This document shows, piece after piece, positions 53,923 to 63,570 of a stretch of 64,000 bases of DNA; the stretch's first letter is position 1; the number at the start of each line of letters is the position of its first letter. A program made the position numbers and the translations under genes. The notes below the pieces were generated by a model. That model ran no database searches and was not told the origin of the DNA. It saw nothing but the letters and a program-made list of their open reading frames with translations. Where the stretch lies: assembly GCA_045580875.1 (NCBI GenBank), contig JAZNOP010000100.1, positions 1 through 64,000 on the forward strand, in the 5' to 3' direction. The DNA is from SIG598 sp045580875 (lineage in GTDB: Bacteria; Bacillota; Clostridia; Oscillospirales; Acutalibacteraceae).

Positions 53923-55485
53923 TCACATAACCTCTACGGCTGTCTTCTCAACAGCAAATGCTGCTCTGTATTTTTCAAGGAAAGCATTGAATCCGGCGAT
54001 ATCGCTCTCATCAGCCATAAGCGTAGAGGCTTTTGCATCGGCAAACACCTTGTTGTCAAGATAATCCTCGAGGCTCTCTCCGTCTTCCTTCCACAGCATA
54101 TATGCGCACAGCAGAGCCATTCCGTAAGGTCCGCCCTCGCCTGCTGTCTCCATTACGGAAACAGGTGCGCCGACAGCTGCGGAAAGCAACTTCTGACCGA
54201 CAACAGGAGTTTTAAAATATCCGCCGTGTCCGTACAGCTTGTCAACCTGAACGTTCTCTTCTCCTGTGAGGATATCAAGACCGATTTTCAGTGTTGCAAG
54301 AGCCGAAAGCAGATGGGTACGCATGAAGTTTGCAAGAGTAAAAGAGCAGTTCGGGAATCTTGCAAATACAGGACGCCCCTCATCAAGGTCGGTTACACCC
54401 TCTCCGGAGAAATAGTTATAGGAGAGAAGTCCGCCGCAGTCGGCATCGCCCTCAAGAGCCTTGTTGAACAGCATGGTATAAAGGCTTCCTTTATCCTGCG
54501 GTGCGCCTATAGCTTCCGCAAACTGTGAGAAGAGATTCACCCACGCATTGATATCAGATGTGCAGTTATTGCAGTGCACCATTGCAACCGGTGCGCCTGC
54601 AGGAGTTGTGACCATGTCTATTTCGCGGTGAACACCGAGGTCGTGGTCGGTAACCAGCATAGCAAAATCAGATGTGCCTGCCGACACGTTTCCTGTGCGC
54701 ACTCTGACCGAATTTGTAGCAGCCATGCCGGTACCTGCATCGCCCTCACAGGGAGCAACAGGAATGCCGGGCTTGAGTGTACCGGTCGGGTCAAGGAAGA
54801 TCGCACCCTCTGCGGTGAGTGTTCCTCCGCTGACGCCGGCAGGAAGAACCTTCGGAAGGATATCGCGCAGCTTCCAGTTGTAATTGACCAGCGAGTCAAA
54901 CTTCTCGACCATGTCCTGATTATAGTCAATTTTTTCGCTGTCTATCGGGAACATACCGGATGCCTCACCAACGCCCATAACCTTCTCTCCGGTCAGCTGC
55001 CAGTGGATATATCCGGCAAGAGTAGTCAGATATGCGATATTACCAACGTGTTCCTCGCCGTTGAGCATCGCCTGATAAAGATGTGCAATACTCCAGCGCT
55101 GCGGAATATTGAAGCCGAGCAGTGCGGTCAGTTTTTCTGCAGCCTCACCGGTTATTGTGTTTCGCCATGTGCGGAATTCTGCAAGCTGTACGCCGTTTTT
55201 ATCAAAAGGCAGATAGCCGTGCATCATCGCCGAAACGCCGACCGCACCGACTGTCGTGAGCTCTGCACCGAATTTTGACCTGACATCGGCTGCAAGGTCA
55301 GCATAGCAGGCGCGCAGTCCCTCATGCACAAGGCTCATCGGATAAGTCCATATTCCCTTTTCGGTAAGCTGATTTTCCCACTCAAAGCTGCCGGAAGCAG
55401 CAGGAATATGATTCTCATCCAGCAGCACAGCCTTGATTCTGGTCGATCCAAGCTCTATGCCTATAACACATTTTTCAAGATTCAT
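53923..55485 (-). CDS. araB: FGGY-family L-ribulokinase
   Basis: A 520-residue sugar kinase that phosphorylates L-ribulose in the cytoplasm. The N-terminal phosphate loop is GIELGSTRIKAVL. MMHGYLPF is near residue 90. The late GNVSAGTSDFAMLV and GHGGYFKTP regions belong to the second FGGY domain. Position between araA and araD supports ribulokinase rather than another FGGY kinase. The ATG at 55485 has AAAGGGTG 6 nt upstream. The 76-nt gap to araA contains a stable hairpin. Confidence 0.9.
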   Translation of the reverse strand: MNLEKCVIGIELGSTRIKAVLLDENHIPAASGSFEWENQLTEKGIWTYPMSLVHEGLRACYADLAADVRSKFGAELTTVGAVGVSAMMHGYLPFDKNGVQLAEFRTWRNTITGEAAEKLTALLGFNIPQRWSIAHLYQAMLNGEEHVGNIAYLTTLAGYIHWQLTGEKVMGVGEASGMFPIDSEKIDYNQDMVEKFDSLVNYNWKLRDILPKVLPAGVSGGTLTAEGAIFLDPTGTLKPGIPVAPCEGDAGTGMAATNSVRVRTGNVSAGTSDFAMLVTDHDLGVHREIDMVTTPAGAPVAMVHCNNCTSDINAWVNLFSQFAEAIGAPQDKGSLYTMLFNKALEGDADCGGLLSYNYFSGEGVTDLDEGRPVFARFPNCSFTLANFMRTHLLSALATLKIGLDILTGEENVQVDKLYGHGGYFKTPVVGQKLLSAAVGAPVSVMETAGEGGPYGMALLCAYMLWKEDGESLEDYLDNKVFADAKASTLMADESDIAGFNAFLEKYRAAFAVEKTAVEVM

Positions 55486-55522
55486 AATTATCACCCTTTA
55501 TGATTCGTATTAAATCACATAC

Positions 55523-55548
55523 AGGGGACGATGACCGGCACCGTCCCC
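55523..55548. repeat. Intercistronic hairpin between araA and araB
   Basis: AGGGGACG and CGTCCCCT are perfect 8-bp arms with a 10-nt spacer. There is no T-run, so it is more likely an mRNA-stability or processing element than a terminator. Confidence 0.6.
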
Positions 55549-55561
55549 TAACTGCTGTGAA

Positions 55562-57028
55562 TTATTTAAGCTTCCATGCAAGATCCTTGAGGAACAGTTC
55601 TTCCTCAAGCTTTTCCGGAGTGCTCTCGCTGGTGATATGGATAAACTCGATATCCATCATTCTTGCCCAGTCGCGCATCTGCTCTGCTGTGACGTCATAT
55701 GACAGTACGGTATGATGCGCACCGCCTGCCATTATCCAACACTCAACGCCGGTGGTCAGGTCGGGCATTGCCCTCCACATAACACGTGCAACCGGCAGAT
55801 TGGGCATCTCCATTATGGGCTTCACGCACTCGATATCCTGACAGATAAGGCGCAGACGTCCGCCCATATCAATAAGGCTGACGACTATGGCACTGCCTGC
55901 CTTGCCCTCAAAAACAAGACGCGCAGGATCTTTCTCATTCATGCCTATGCCGAGATGATGGGTCTCAATGCGAGGCTTGTCAGCTGCAAGGCTCGGGCAT
56001 ACCTCGAGCATATGAGCACCGAGGCTGTATTCCTGACCCTCGACGAGGTGATATGTGTAATCCTCCATGAAAGCCGAAGCACCGTTGCCGTTTTCACCCA
56101 TTGCTTTCATTATAGCAGTCATCGCGGAAACTTTCCAGTCTCCTTCGCCGCCGTAGCCGTAGCCAAGGCTCATCAGATGCTGGGAGGCAAGACCGGGAAG
56201 CTGCTCCATACCGTAAAGGTCCTGGAACGTATTGGAGAATGCGGTGCAGCCCTCTGCATCCATCATCTTCTTTATAGCAATTTCCTCACGTGCCTGATAG
56301 CGGATAGCATCGATATTGTCAGTAGCAATGTCATAGCTTGCCTTGTAGGTATCCATCAGGGCATCGATTTCAGCCTCAGCAACAGCATTCATCTCCTTGA
56401 CAAGATCACCGACAGCCCATGTATTGACCTGCCAGCCAAGCTTTGCCTGAACCTCTACCTTATCGCCCTCTGTAACAGCAACCTCACGCATATTGTCGCC
56501 GAAACGCATGACACGCATATTCTTCGACACATCAACACCGACTGCTGCCTTCATCCAGTCACCGAGGCGCTTATGGACCTTTTCATTCTTCCAGTAGCCT
56601 GCGATGACCTTGCGCGGCATACGCAGACGTGCGCCTATAAAGCCGTGCTCGCGGTCGCCGTGAGCCGCCTGATTGAGATTCATGAAATCCATGTCGATTT
56701 CATCGTTGGGTATCTCAAGATTGTACTGGGTTGCAAGGTGGCAGTAGGGCTTCTGGAGGGAAGCCAGACCGTTTATCCACATCTTGCTCGGAGAGAATGT
56801 ATGACACCATGTGATGATACCCATGCAGCTGTCATCATAGTTTGCCTCTCTGACAATCCGGGTGATTTCAGCGTTTGTCTTTGCGGTTACTTTATATACG
56901 AGCGGGAAGGGCAGCACCTTGCTCAGCTCAGATGCCATTTCCTGTGCTCTGGCATCTACTGTTTCCAGAACCTCAGGTCCGTACAGAAACTGTGAGCCGA
57001 CTACAAACCAAAATTCACGAGTTTTCAT
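55562..57028 (-). CDS. araA: L-arabinose isomerase
   Basis: A 488-residue enzyme that converts L-arabinose to L-ribulose. It matches the family throughout (FWFVVGSQFLYGPEVL at the start, WCHTFSPSKMWI near residue 83, FQDLYGMEQLPGLASQHLMSLGYGYGGEGDWK near 270, late METHHLGIG-type His). The metal-binding Glu and His residues lie in the expected segments. GGAGG precedes the ATG. It follows the sugar permease gene by 22 nt and is expressed with its transporter. Confidence 0.97.
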   Translation of the reverse strand: MKTREFWFVVGSQFLYGPEVLETVDARAQEMASELSKVLPFPLVYKVTAKTNAEITRIVREANYDDSCMGIITWCHTFSPSKMWINGLASLQKPYCHLATQYNLEIPNDEIDMDFMNLNQAAHGDREHGFIGARLRMPRKVIAGYWKNEKVHKRLGDWMKAAVGVDVSKNMRVMRFGDNMREVAVTEGDKVEVQAKLGWQVNTWAVGDLVKEMNAVAEAEIDALMDTYKASYDIATDNIDAIRYQAREEIAIKKMMDAEGCTAFSNTFQDLYGMEQLPGLASQHLMSLGYGYGGEGDWKVSAMTAIMKAMGENGNGASAFMEDYTYHLVEGQEYSLGAHMLEVCPSLAADKPRIETHHLGIGMNEKDPARLVFEGKAGSAIVVSLIDMGGRLRLICQDIECVKPIMEMPNLPVARVMWRAMPDLTTGVECWIMAGGAHHTVLSYDVTAEQMRDWARMMDIEFIHITSESTPEKLEEELFLKDLAWKLK

Positions 57029-57050
57029 TTTGTCCTCCTGTTTTAATTTA

Positions 57051-58103
57051 TCAAGCCTTATCCTTGTTCTTTCTGGAAAGCACCACGCTCTGAATGAGCA
57101 GGAACAAACATATCATAGCAGCAACTGTGATATTTGTCCACCATGCTTCGTCAAGACCAAGCGAGGAAACAATATTTTTTATGGTGTTGAGAGAGAGCAC
57201 ACCGAAGAATGTGCCGATGATATTGCCGACACCGCCAGTGAGCATTGTGCCGCCGATAATAGAAGAAGCAATGGCATTCATCTCTGCACCGCTCGCATGA
57301 GAGGGCGAGCCGGAGCCGACGTGCATGAAGTAGACAAAGCCGCCGATTCCCGCAAGCAGGCTGCAGATTACGTGAGAGAGGAACTTTGTTCTCTTTACGT
57401 TGATACCGAGCATATTTGCGCTGTGGCTGTTACCGCCTACTGCGTAGAAGCTGCGGCCGAGCTTTGTCCAGCGGAGCAGAGCAAACAGACCGGCAACGAG
57501 AAGGATTGCAACAATAACACCTATCTCAACATAAGCAGGCACATAATTGCCAAGCTTGTTCACTGAGCCCATGAAAGGTACGGTGATTCTGGTTGCCTTG
57601 AGAGCCTGGAATCCCTCATGTGCAACGTTGAACTGTGTTGAATTGACGATGGTTGTCATGCCCTTCGCAAAGAACATACCTGCAAGGGTGACAATGAAGG
57701 GCTGTATCTCGAGATATGCGACAAGGAAGCCCTGAATGACGCCGAAAGCGGCACCGATGCCAAGAGCGATGAGTATTGCAGTGAAAACATTGCCGCCGTT
57801 GTAGTCGAGATGAACAGCACAGCTCATGCATACAAGGGCTGTAACCATACCGACGGAAATATCAATGCCGCCGGAAATCATTACTATGCTCATGCCGCAG
57901 GAAAGAATGATCAGCGCTGCATTGTCATTGAGAATATTGAAGAATGCCTGCGGCTTGAGGAAGCCCGAGCCAAGGAAAACTATCGCAGATACATACATTA
58001 TAACAAAAACTGCGATGGTAATAAACAAAAGAATATTTGTATCTGAAAGGGAGGAAAATTTCTTCAGAAGCGGAGACTTTGCTTTTACAGTTTTCTCTGT
58101 CAT
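57051..58103 (-). CDS. Sugar ABC transporter permease (YjfF-type)
   Basis: A 350-residue permease of the RbsC/AraH/YjfF group with about nine membrane helices. The conserved GGIDISVGMVTAL loop (near residue 80) and the late GGTMLTGGVGNIIG loop mark the subunit interfaces. It starts 2 nt after the preceding permease, with GGAGG inside the previous gene. Together they form the membrane channel of an arabinose importer like the YtfQ-YtfR-YtfT-YjfF furanose system. Confidence 0.92.
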   Translation of the reverse strand: MTEKTVKAKSPLLKKFSSLSDTNILLFITIAVFVIMYVSAIVFLGSGFLKPQAFFNILNDNAALIILSCGMSIVMISGGIDISVGMVTALVCMSCAVHLDYNGGNVFTAILIALGIGAAFGVIQGFLVAYLEIQPFIVTLAGMFFAKGMTTIVNSTQFNVAHEGFQALKATRITVPFMGSVNKLGNYVPAYVEIGVIVAILLVAGLFALLRWTKLGRSFYAVGGNSHSANMLGINVKRTKFLSHVICSLLAGIGGFVYFMHVGSGSPSHASGAEMNAIASSIIGGTMLTGGVGNIIGTFFGVLSLNTIKNIVSSLGLDEAWWTNITVAAMICLFLLIQSVVLSRKNKDKA

Positions 58104-58105
58104 GA

Positions 58106-59218
58106 TTATTCAGCCTCCTTTGCGGTCTTTGCAGGAGCAATGTACTTCCATGCCTGGGAGAGCTTTTCTCTGACTATCGGAGCGCTGAGCACAACGAGGA
58201 TAATGACAACGATTGCCTTGTATGCAGGAAGAGCTGCAGAATCAACGTTGAACTTGAAAAGTGTGGTGGTCAGGAACTGAATGACATAAGCGCCGACGAT
58301 AGATGCAGTCATGTTGAACTTACCGCCGGAGAGCGCGTTTCCGCCGAGAGCAACAGCAAGGATAGCATCCATTTCGATGTCCTTTGCAACAACCGAATAG
58401 TTGATGGTGGAAAGACGGCTTACCTTGATGAATGCTGCAACAGCAACGCACAGTCCGAGAATAACGTAGGTGATGAACTTTATGAATGCCGGATCGATAC
58501 CGTTAAGACGGGAGGAGTTTGCGTTGATACCGACAGCCTGTGTGTAAAGTCCGAGGTTTGTGTACTTGAGTACAAGTGCAATTATGACCATGCAGATAAT
58601 TGCGATAAACACCGGGGTGGGAATCGGCACACCGGGGATAAAGTTGCCGAAATAGCCAAAGGACGGCTCATTGACGATAGGAAGCTGATTGTTGTTGATC
58701 CATGCTGCAATGGAACGTCCTGCGGTGAAAAGTATGAGAGTTGCGACCATCGGCTGAATCCTGAAATATGCAACAAGCACGCCGTTGAATGCACCGAACA
58801 GCATGGCTGCAACGCAGGCAACAAGAACTGCTACGATGATGGGAGCCTGCATTGTTTCCGGACGGGATTCGGTACCGCAGAGCACACGCAGAATAACGCT
58901 GCCTGCAATGGCTATTCCTGAGCCGACACTGATATCCTGTCCGCCGGAAGCTGCGGTAACGAGAGTCATGCCTATGGCGAGAATTGCAAGCTCAGAGGCA
59001 TTATCGAGTATTGTGATGAGGTAACCGGAGAAAACCGGGTCACCTGCACTGTTTCTGTCAACTGAGATTGCAAAAAATGACGGGTCTGCAATCAGGTTGA
59101 AAACAACAAGGATGAGCAGCGCGGCAATAGGAATGAATATCTGCTGTTTTACCAGCCTGAGCAGAAAACCTCCAATGCCCTTTATGATATCCTGAGATGA
59201 TTTTTTCAGTGTAGCCAT
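58106..59218 (-). CDS. Sugar ABC transporter permease (YtfT-type)
   Basis: A 370-residue permease paralogous to the following gene, with the conserved SGGQDISVGSGIAIAG loop (about residues 90-105) and ALGGNALSGGKFNMTASI near 290. It pairs with the YjfF-like subunit as a heterodimer, as in galactofuranose/arabinofuranose uptake systems. It starts 3 nt after the ATPase stop, with GGAGGTG for its ribosome site. Confidence 0.92.
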   Translation of the reverse strand: MATLKKSSQDIIKGIGGFLLRLVKQQIFIPIAALLILVVFNLIADPSFFAISVDRNSAGDPVFSGYLITILDNASELAILAIGMTLVTAASGGQDISVGSGIAIAGSVILRVLCGTESRPETMQAPIIVAVLVACVAAMLFGAFNGVLVAYFRIQPMVATLILFTAGRSIAAWINNNQLPIVNEPSFGYFGNFIPGVPIPTPVFIAIICMVIIALVLKYTNLGLYTQAVGINANSSRLNGIDPAFIKFITYVILGLCVAVAAFIKVSRLSTINYSVVAKDIEMDAILAVALGGNALSGGKFNMTASIVGAYVIQFLTTTLFKFNVDSAALPAYKAIVVIILVVLSAPIVREKLSQAWKYIAPAKTAKEAE

Positions 59219-59221
59219 GGC

Positions 59222-60736
59222 TTATTCTTCACCTCCGGCAATTGTTGCCATAATCTTATTCTGTGTCAGGTCCTCTCCAGAGAGCTCTCCGACAACCTTG
59301 CGGTCGCGCATGACGACCAGTCTTGAGCAGGTACGAAGCATTTCATCGATTTCAGAAGAAATGAAGGTGATGCTCTTGCCCTCAGCAGCCAGTTTGAGAA
59401 CCAGCTTCTGAATTTCTATCTTTGTGCCTATATCGATACCGCGGGTCGGCTCATCAAGAATGAGATAAACCGGATTAGCAAGCAGCCAGCGGGCAAGTAT
59501 TACCTTCTGCTGATTACCGCCTGAAAGCGAATTGATCGGTGTGTCCGATGATGCGGTTTTGATATCGAGAATCTTTATGTATTCATCGGCAAAGGCCTCT
59601 GCCTGCGCACGGGTGAACGGCTTGAAGAAGCCCTTCATCACCTGAAGAGCAAGTATGATATTGTCTCTGACCGAAAGATCGCCGACAATTCCGTCGCGCT
59701 TGCGGTCTTCCGGCAGATAGCTTATGCCAAGCTTCATTGCGTCAAGCGGCTTTGAGATGCGGACCTTTTTGCCGTCCATCTTTATTGTGCCTCCGGTAAC
59801 TCTGTCTGCGCCGAATATGGCACGGACACATTCGCTTCGTCCGGAGCCGAGAAGTCCGGTAAAGCCGTTTACCTCGCCCTTTCTTATGGAGAAATCGAAG
59901 GGCTTTACTCCTGCAACGCTCGAAAGCTGGGATGCCTCAAATACAGGCTCGCTATCATTGTCAATGTTCTCAACATCGCTGTCGCTCTTGATTTCGGAAA
60001 GGTCATCAAGCTCCTTGCCGAGCATTTTCGAAACGAGCTGAACTCTGGGCAGATCTTCAATTACGTATTCGCCAACAAGCTTTCCGTCACGAAGAACGGT
60101 TATGCGGTCACACACCTCATATACCTGATCAAGGAAGTGGGTAACAAAAATGATTCCGACGCCCTTTGCCTTAAGGTCGAGCATAAGTCTGAACAGCTTT
60201 GCAACTTCGCTTTCATCGAGAGAAGAAGTCGGCTCGTCAAGGATAAGCACCTTGCATTCCATGTCGACTGCGCGGGCAATGGCAACCATCTGCTGTACTG
60301 CTATGGAGCAGCTTGCGAGCTGCTGTGTCGGAGAAGCCGGTATACCGAGTGTTTCGAGTATCTTTCCTGCCCTCTCGTTCATTTCTTTCCACTTGGTCAG
60401 AACGCCCTTGGTTCTGCCTATATACATATTTTCTGCCACGGTCAGGTTCGGGCAGAGTGTGATCTCCTGATAAACGGTGCTTATGCCTGCTTTCTGTGCA
60501 TCTTCAGGGGATCTGAAGGTTACTGCGTTCGGTTTGCCCTTGATGAATATCTGTCCTGAATCCTTGGTGTAAACACCTGTCAGAACCTTTATCAAGGTGG
60601 ACTTTCCGGCACCGTTCTCGCCCATCAGAGCATGTATCTCGCCCTCACGCAATGTGAAGTCAACATTCTGAAGCGCACGGACACCGGGAAAGCTTTTGTT
60701 AATGCCACGCATTTCCAATACTGTGCCTTCCTGCAT
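59222..60736 (-). CDS. Sugar ABC transporter ATPase (YtfR-type, two ABC domains)
   Basis: A 504-residue tandem ATPase of the RbsA/MglA/YtfR family. Domain 1 has GENGAGKST (Lys about 43), the shortened signature CSIAVQQMVAIARA and LILDEPTSSLD. Domain 2 has the degenerate P-loop GLLGSGRSE, signature LSGGNQQKVILARWL and LILDEPTRGID. The asymmetry of two unlike domains is normal for these importers. GGAGG precedes the ATG. It energises arabinose uptake with the two permeases. Confidence 0.95.
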   Translation of the reverse strand: MQEGTVLEMRGINKSFPGVRALQNVDFTLREGEIHALMGENGAGKSTLIKVLTGVYTKDSGQIFIKGKPNAVTFRSPEDAQKAGISTVYQEITLCPNLTVAENMYIGRTKGVLTKWKEMNERAGKILETLGIPASPTQQLASCSIAVQQMVAIARAVDMECKVLILDEPTSSLDESEVAKLFRLMLDLKAKGVGIIFVTHFLDQVYEVCDRITVLRDGKLVGEYVIEDLPRVQLVSKMLGKELDDLSEIKSDSDVENIDNDSEPVFEASQLSSVAGVKPFDFSIRKGEVNGFTGLLGSGRSECVRAIFGADRVTGGTIKMDGKKVRISKPLDAMKLGISYLPEDRKRDGIVGDLSVRDNIILALQVMKGFFKPFTRAQAEAFADEYIKILDIKTASSDTPINSLSGGNQQKVILARWLLANPVYLILDEPTRGIDIGTKIEIQKLVLKLAAEGKSITFISSEIDEMLRTCSRLVVMRDRKVVGELSGEDLTQNKIMATIAGGEE

Positions 60737-60802
60737 AGAAAAACCGCCTCCAAAATTCTATATTATCAATCTATATTAATGAAATAACCGGTAAAATCAA
60801 AT

Positions 60803-60892
60803 GCACGCGGTGCGGATACAAGGAATACAATCCACGTATACCGTACCGCGTGCCAGTCCTCACTTAGTCAGTCCGGTGTGACTATCACCGGA
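60803..60892 (-). repeat. Two hairpins between the binding protein and ATPase genes
   Basis: A long stem joins GCACGCGGT (from 60803) to ACCGCGTGC (ending 60853) with further pairing inside. A second stem pairs TCCGGTG with CACCGGA (60872-60892). Neither has a U-run. Such hairpins commonly protect the abundant binding-protein segment of sugar ABC transcripts or lower downstream gene expression. Confidence 0.65.
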
Positions 60893-60919
60893 AATCGGCC
60901 TGTGAGCTTATCACTTCAA

Positions 60920-61879
60920 TTAGATGCCGTAGTTGTTAACGTCGTCCTGAGTGATGGTCTTAGCGTCAAAGCCCTTCTCTTCCATGATGACAACCTTCTC
61001 AGCAGGAGCCTGACCGTTCTCGAGACCCTTGATGATGGTGTCGATGTAGGAAGCCTGGAACGGGTTGCACTGACCGTCGTAGTTCCAGTTGCCTGCGAGG
61101 AGCTCTTCGAGAGCCCACTTGTTGCAGTCGAAGCCCATGATGATGACATCGCCGTCCACACCGTGGGAGATGTTAGCCTTATCAAGAGCAGCAACAGCGC
61201 CCTTGGCCATATCGTCGTTCTCAGCATAGATAACATTGAATTCCTTACCGGAATCGATGACAGCCTGAACGATCTGCTGTGCAGTCTCTGCGTTCCACTC
61301 AGCGGTCTGCTGGGTAACGATGTTCCAGTTGTCGTTTGCTGCTACCATAGCATCAACAGCGCCGGAACGACCGATCTGTGCGGAGGAACCCATAACGCCC
61401 TGAATGTGGATGATGTTATACTCGGAAAGGCCCTGAGCTGCAAGCCAGTTGACAGCGGTCTCGCCTTCCTTGGCCATATCGGAAACGATGGAAGCTTCGT
61501 AGAGGCTGGGATCAGCATCGATGGTACGGTCGAAAAGGATAACCTTAATGCCAGCTGCCTGAGCATCCTGGAGAACGGAATCCCAACCGGAAGTACCAGC
61601 TGCGGAGATGAGGAGGTAGTCAACCTCGTCCTGGATGAACTTCTGAGCAGCGGCGATCTGCTCGTCGTTCTTAAGGCTGTATGCGAAAGATGCATCGTAG
61701 CCATTCTTCTTGGTGAAGGTGTCCTTCATGTCTCTGTCGTTTGCGGTGCGATAGCCGGACTCGTTGGGATCATTGTTGATGATACCGACCTTGATCAGGT
61801 CATCGGAACCAGCCTGGTTGCATGCGCAGAGTGCAAACAGCATGCACGCTGCAAGAACGATTGCCAAAAATCTCTTCAT
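60920..61879 (-). CDS. Sugar-binding lipoprotein (YtfQ-type)
   Basis: A 319-residue periplasmic-binding-protein-fold lipoprotein with lipobox LCAC (Cys20) and the YtfQ-like segments FDRTIDADPSLY, IQGVMGSSAQIGRSGA and ENDDMAKGAVAAL. It captures the sugar outside and delivers it to the two permeases. Co-transcription with araA, araB and araD makes L-arabinose (likely its furanose form) the probable ligand. This is inference from context. It is the first gene of the operon behind a consensus promoter. Confidence 0.93.
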   Translation of the reverse strand: MKRFLAIVLAACMLFALCACNQAGSDDLIKVGIINNDPNESGYRTANDRDMKDTFTKKNGYDASFAYSLKNDEQIAAAQKFIQDEVDYLLISAAGTSGWDSVLQDAQAAGIKVILFDRTIDADPSLYEASIVSDMAKEGETAVNWLAAQGLSEYNIIHIQGVMGSSAQIGRSGAVDAMVAANDNWNIVTQQTAEWNAETAQQIVQAVIDSGKEFNVIYAENDDMAKGAVAALDKANISHGVDGDVIIMGFDCNKWALEELLAGNWNYDGQCNPFQASYIDTIIKGLENGQAPAEKVVIMEEKGFDAKTITQDDVNNYGI

Positions 61880-61934
61880 GATAATACCTCATTTCATAAA
61901 ATTCCGTTCGCAGTTTTCCTGCGCCGTTGAGCCC

Positions 61935-61963
61935 ATTAAACCACACCGTCAGGGCAGTGTCAA
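61935..61963 (-). promoter_or_regulatory. Promoter of the arabinose operon
   Basis: TTGACA (61958-61963) and TTTAAT (61935-61940) on the minus strand with a 17-bp spacer. It would drive the binding protein gene and, through short gaps, the whole seven-gene operon. The leader to 61879 is about 50 nt with a GAGG-type ribosome site. Confidence 0.85.
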
Positions 61964-62006
61964 CCGAATGTAAGTACCCGAAATCAAAACCGGAATTGTG
62001 AATAAA

Positions 62007-62130
62007 TACAACTTTTCACAGCAGAGGTCAAGCTCAATACAAGTTGCTTCTGGAAATGTTTTCAACCTCGATGAAACAGCGAAATATTACGATTTTTTGT
62101 TTGAAATTTTAAGCTCGTACGTATTTTGCA
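62007..62130. promoter_or_regulatory. Candidate AraR operator region
   Basis: The only segment between the divergent araR gene and the arabinose promoter with AraR-like half-sites. TCGTACGTA (62115-62123) shares the GTACGTA core of Bacillus AraR operators. Two copies of AATACAA(C/G)TT (near 62007 and 62036) sit closer to the promoter. The rest of 61964-62366 is AT-rich, with no gene and no clear araR promoter. Confidence 0.4.
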
Positions 62131-62375
62131 GCGCTTTTATGATGATAAAACTGTCATCGGCAGGCAGTTAATCCGATTATTTTACTCTGCAAAGTATTAA
62201 AGTGCATCAGATTTCAGCACTAAACTCTGAACGACTGAAATCGTGTTGTATCATATCGGAATAACAGCAGAAGATATCCAACAAAAATTGAATTGCCTGT
62301 TTTCTGTAAAATTGATATGCTATATATAGATGTATTTATTATATTATTCATTATTCAGGAAGGTCGGTGAAAGCC

Positions 62376-63440
62376 ATGGCAGCAAGATATATCCGGATTG
62401 CCGGCGAGCTCACAGCTGAGCTGCGCGCAATGCAGCAATCGGGCATCACCAAGCTGCCGAGCGAAGCCGCACTGTGCAGAAAATATGACTGCAGCCGCCA
62501 GACAATACGCTCTGCGCTCGCTGTTCTTGCCGACAAGGGCGTAATAGTAAAAAAGCACGGCAGCGGCTCGTATATAGCCGAAAGCACCTCGCCCCGAAGC
62601 CGTCAGATAGCTGTAATTGTTCCCGACAAGAATGAATATATATATCCCTACACCATACGCGACATTCAGAACGCGCTCACACCTGCAGGCTACAATGTGT
62701 GCGCCTGCAGCACAGACGGTCTGCTCACAAACGAGCGCTCCATATTGTCCTCGCTGCTCAGCAATCCTCCCGCAGGTATTATCATGGAAGCGCTCAATAA
62801 TCTGCTGCCGTGTCATAACGCCGACCTTATCACGCAGATACAGCAGGCAGAAATACCGCTGCTGTATCTTTACAGCGCGTATGACCGCACCGACGGCACA
62901 CCGTGCATTGCGCAGGACAACTACGGAGGCGGTTACAGCCTTGTTGAGCATCTTGCAATAAAAGGGCACAAAAACATCTGCGGAATAATGCTCTGCAACG
63001 ATACCCGCGGAGTTGAGCGCTACCGCGGCTGTGTTCAGGCAAGTCTTGACCTCGGTCTGAATTTTCAGGAGCACAATTATTTCTGGTTTTCTCCTGAAAG
63101 CCGGCGTCACCTGCTTGACAACAACAATGATATGCTCAAACTGTTCATAAACGATTATCTCCAGTCCTGCACTGCAGTAATCTGCTACAATGATGAAATA
63201 GCTTTCCACCTCATACGCGCGCTCAATGCCGCCGGTATTGACGTCCCCGGCAGACTGTCAGTAGTCAGCTTTGACAGCAGCTACTATTCCATGTCCGGCA
63301 ATATCGGTATAACCTCACTCGGTCACGAATCTCACGCTGTCGGCACTGCCGCCGCTGAAGCAATGCTCTCTCTGATAGCCGGCAGGTCTCATCAGTCAGT
63401 TACAATTCCATGGAAAATAACCATACGTCAAAGCGGCTGA
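62376..63440 (+). CDS. araR: AraR-type GntR/LacI hybrid repressor
   Basis: A 354-residue regulator with a GntR winged-helix head (LPSEAALCRKYDCSRQTIRSALAVLADKGVI, about residues 27-57) joined to a LacI/GalR-type sugar-sensing domain (IAVIVPDKNEYIYPYTIRDIQ near 75, VVSFDSSYYS near 295). This head-body pairing is typical of AraR, the arabinose-responsive repressor of Firmicutes. It is divergent from the arabinose operon. The ATG at 62376 is chosen for GGTGA upstream. A GTG at 62367 is possible. It probably represses the operon and itself until arabinose binds. Confidence 0.88.
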   Translation: MAARYIRIAGELTAELRAMQQSGITKLPSEAALCRKYDCSRQTIRSALAVLADKGVIVKKHGSGSYIAESTSPRSRQIAVIVPDKNEYIYPYTIRDIQNALTPAGYNVCACSTDGLLTNERSILSSLLSNPPAGIIMEALNNLLPCHNADLITQIQQAEIPLLYLYSAYDRTDGTPCIAQDNYGGGYSLVEHLAIKGHKNICGIMLCNDTRGVERYRGCVQASLDLGLNFQEHNYFWFSPESRRHLLDNNNDMLKLFINDYLQSCTAVICYNDEIAFHLIRALNAAGIDVPGRLSVVSFDSSYYSMSGNIGITSLGHESHAVGTAAAEAMLSLIAGRSHQSVTIPWKITIRQSG

Positions 63441-63499
63441 TATGCCGTCTCATCACATCAGACCTGTCCGCTGTCTACCCCTCAGCGGATATCTGAATA

Positions 63500-63547
63500 A
63501 AAAACTGCAGTAAACCGAACGCGGAAATCGGTTTACTGCAGTTTTTA
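63500..63547. terminator. Bidirectional terminator between convergent genes
   Basis: AAACTGCAGTAAACCGA pairs with TCGGTTTACTGCAGTTT (17 bp) around a short loop, with A-runs before and T-runs after. It serves araR and the cut binding-protein gene. Confidence 0.9.
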
Positions 63548-63570
63548 TTATTTATTGATTGGTAACCGGA

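Noticed and set aside
55523..55548. Terminator inside the arabinose operon
   Set aside because: There is no U-run on either strand, and the genes on both sides act in one pathway.
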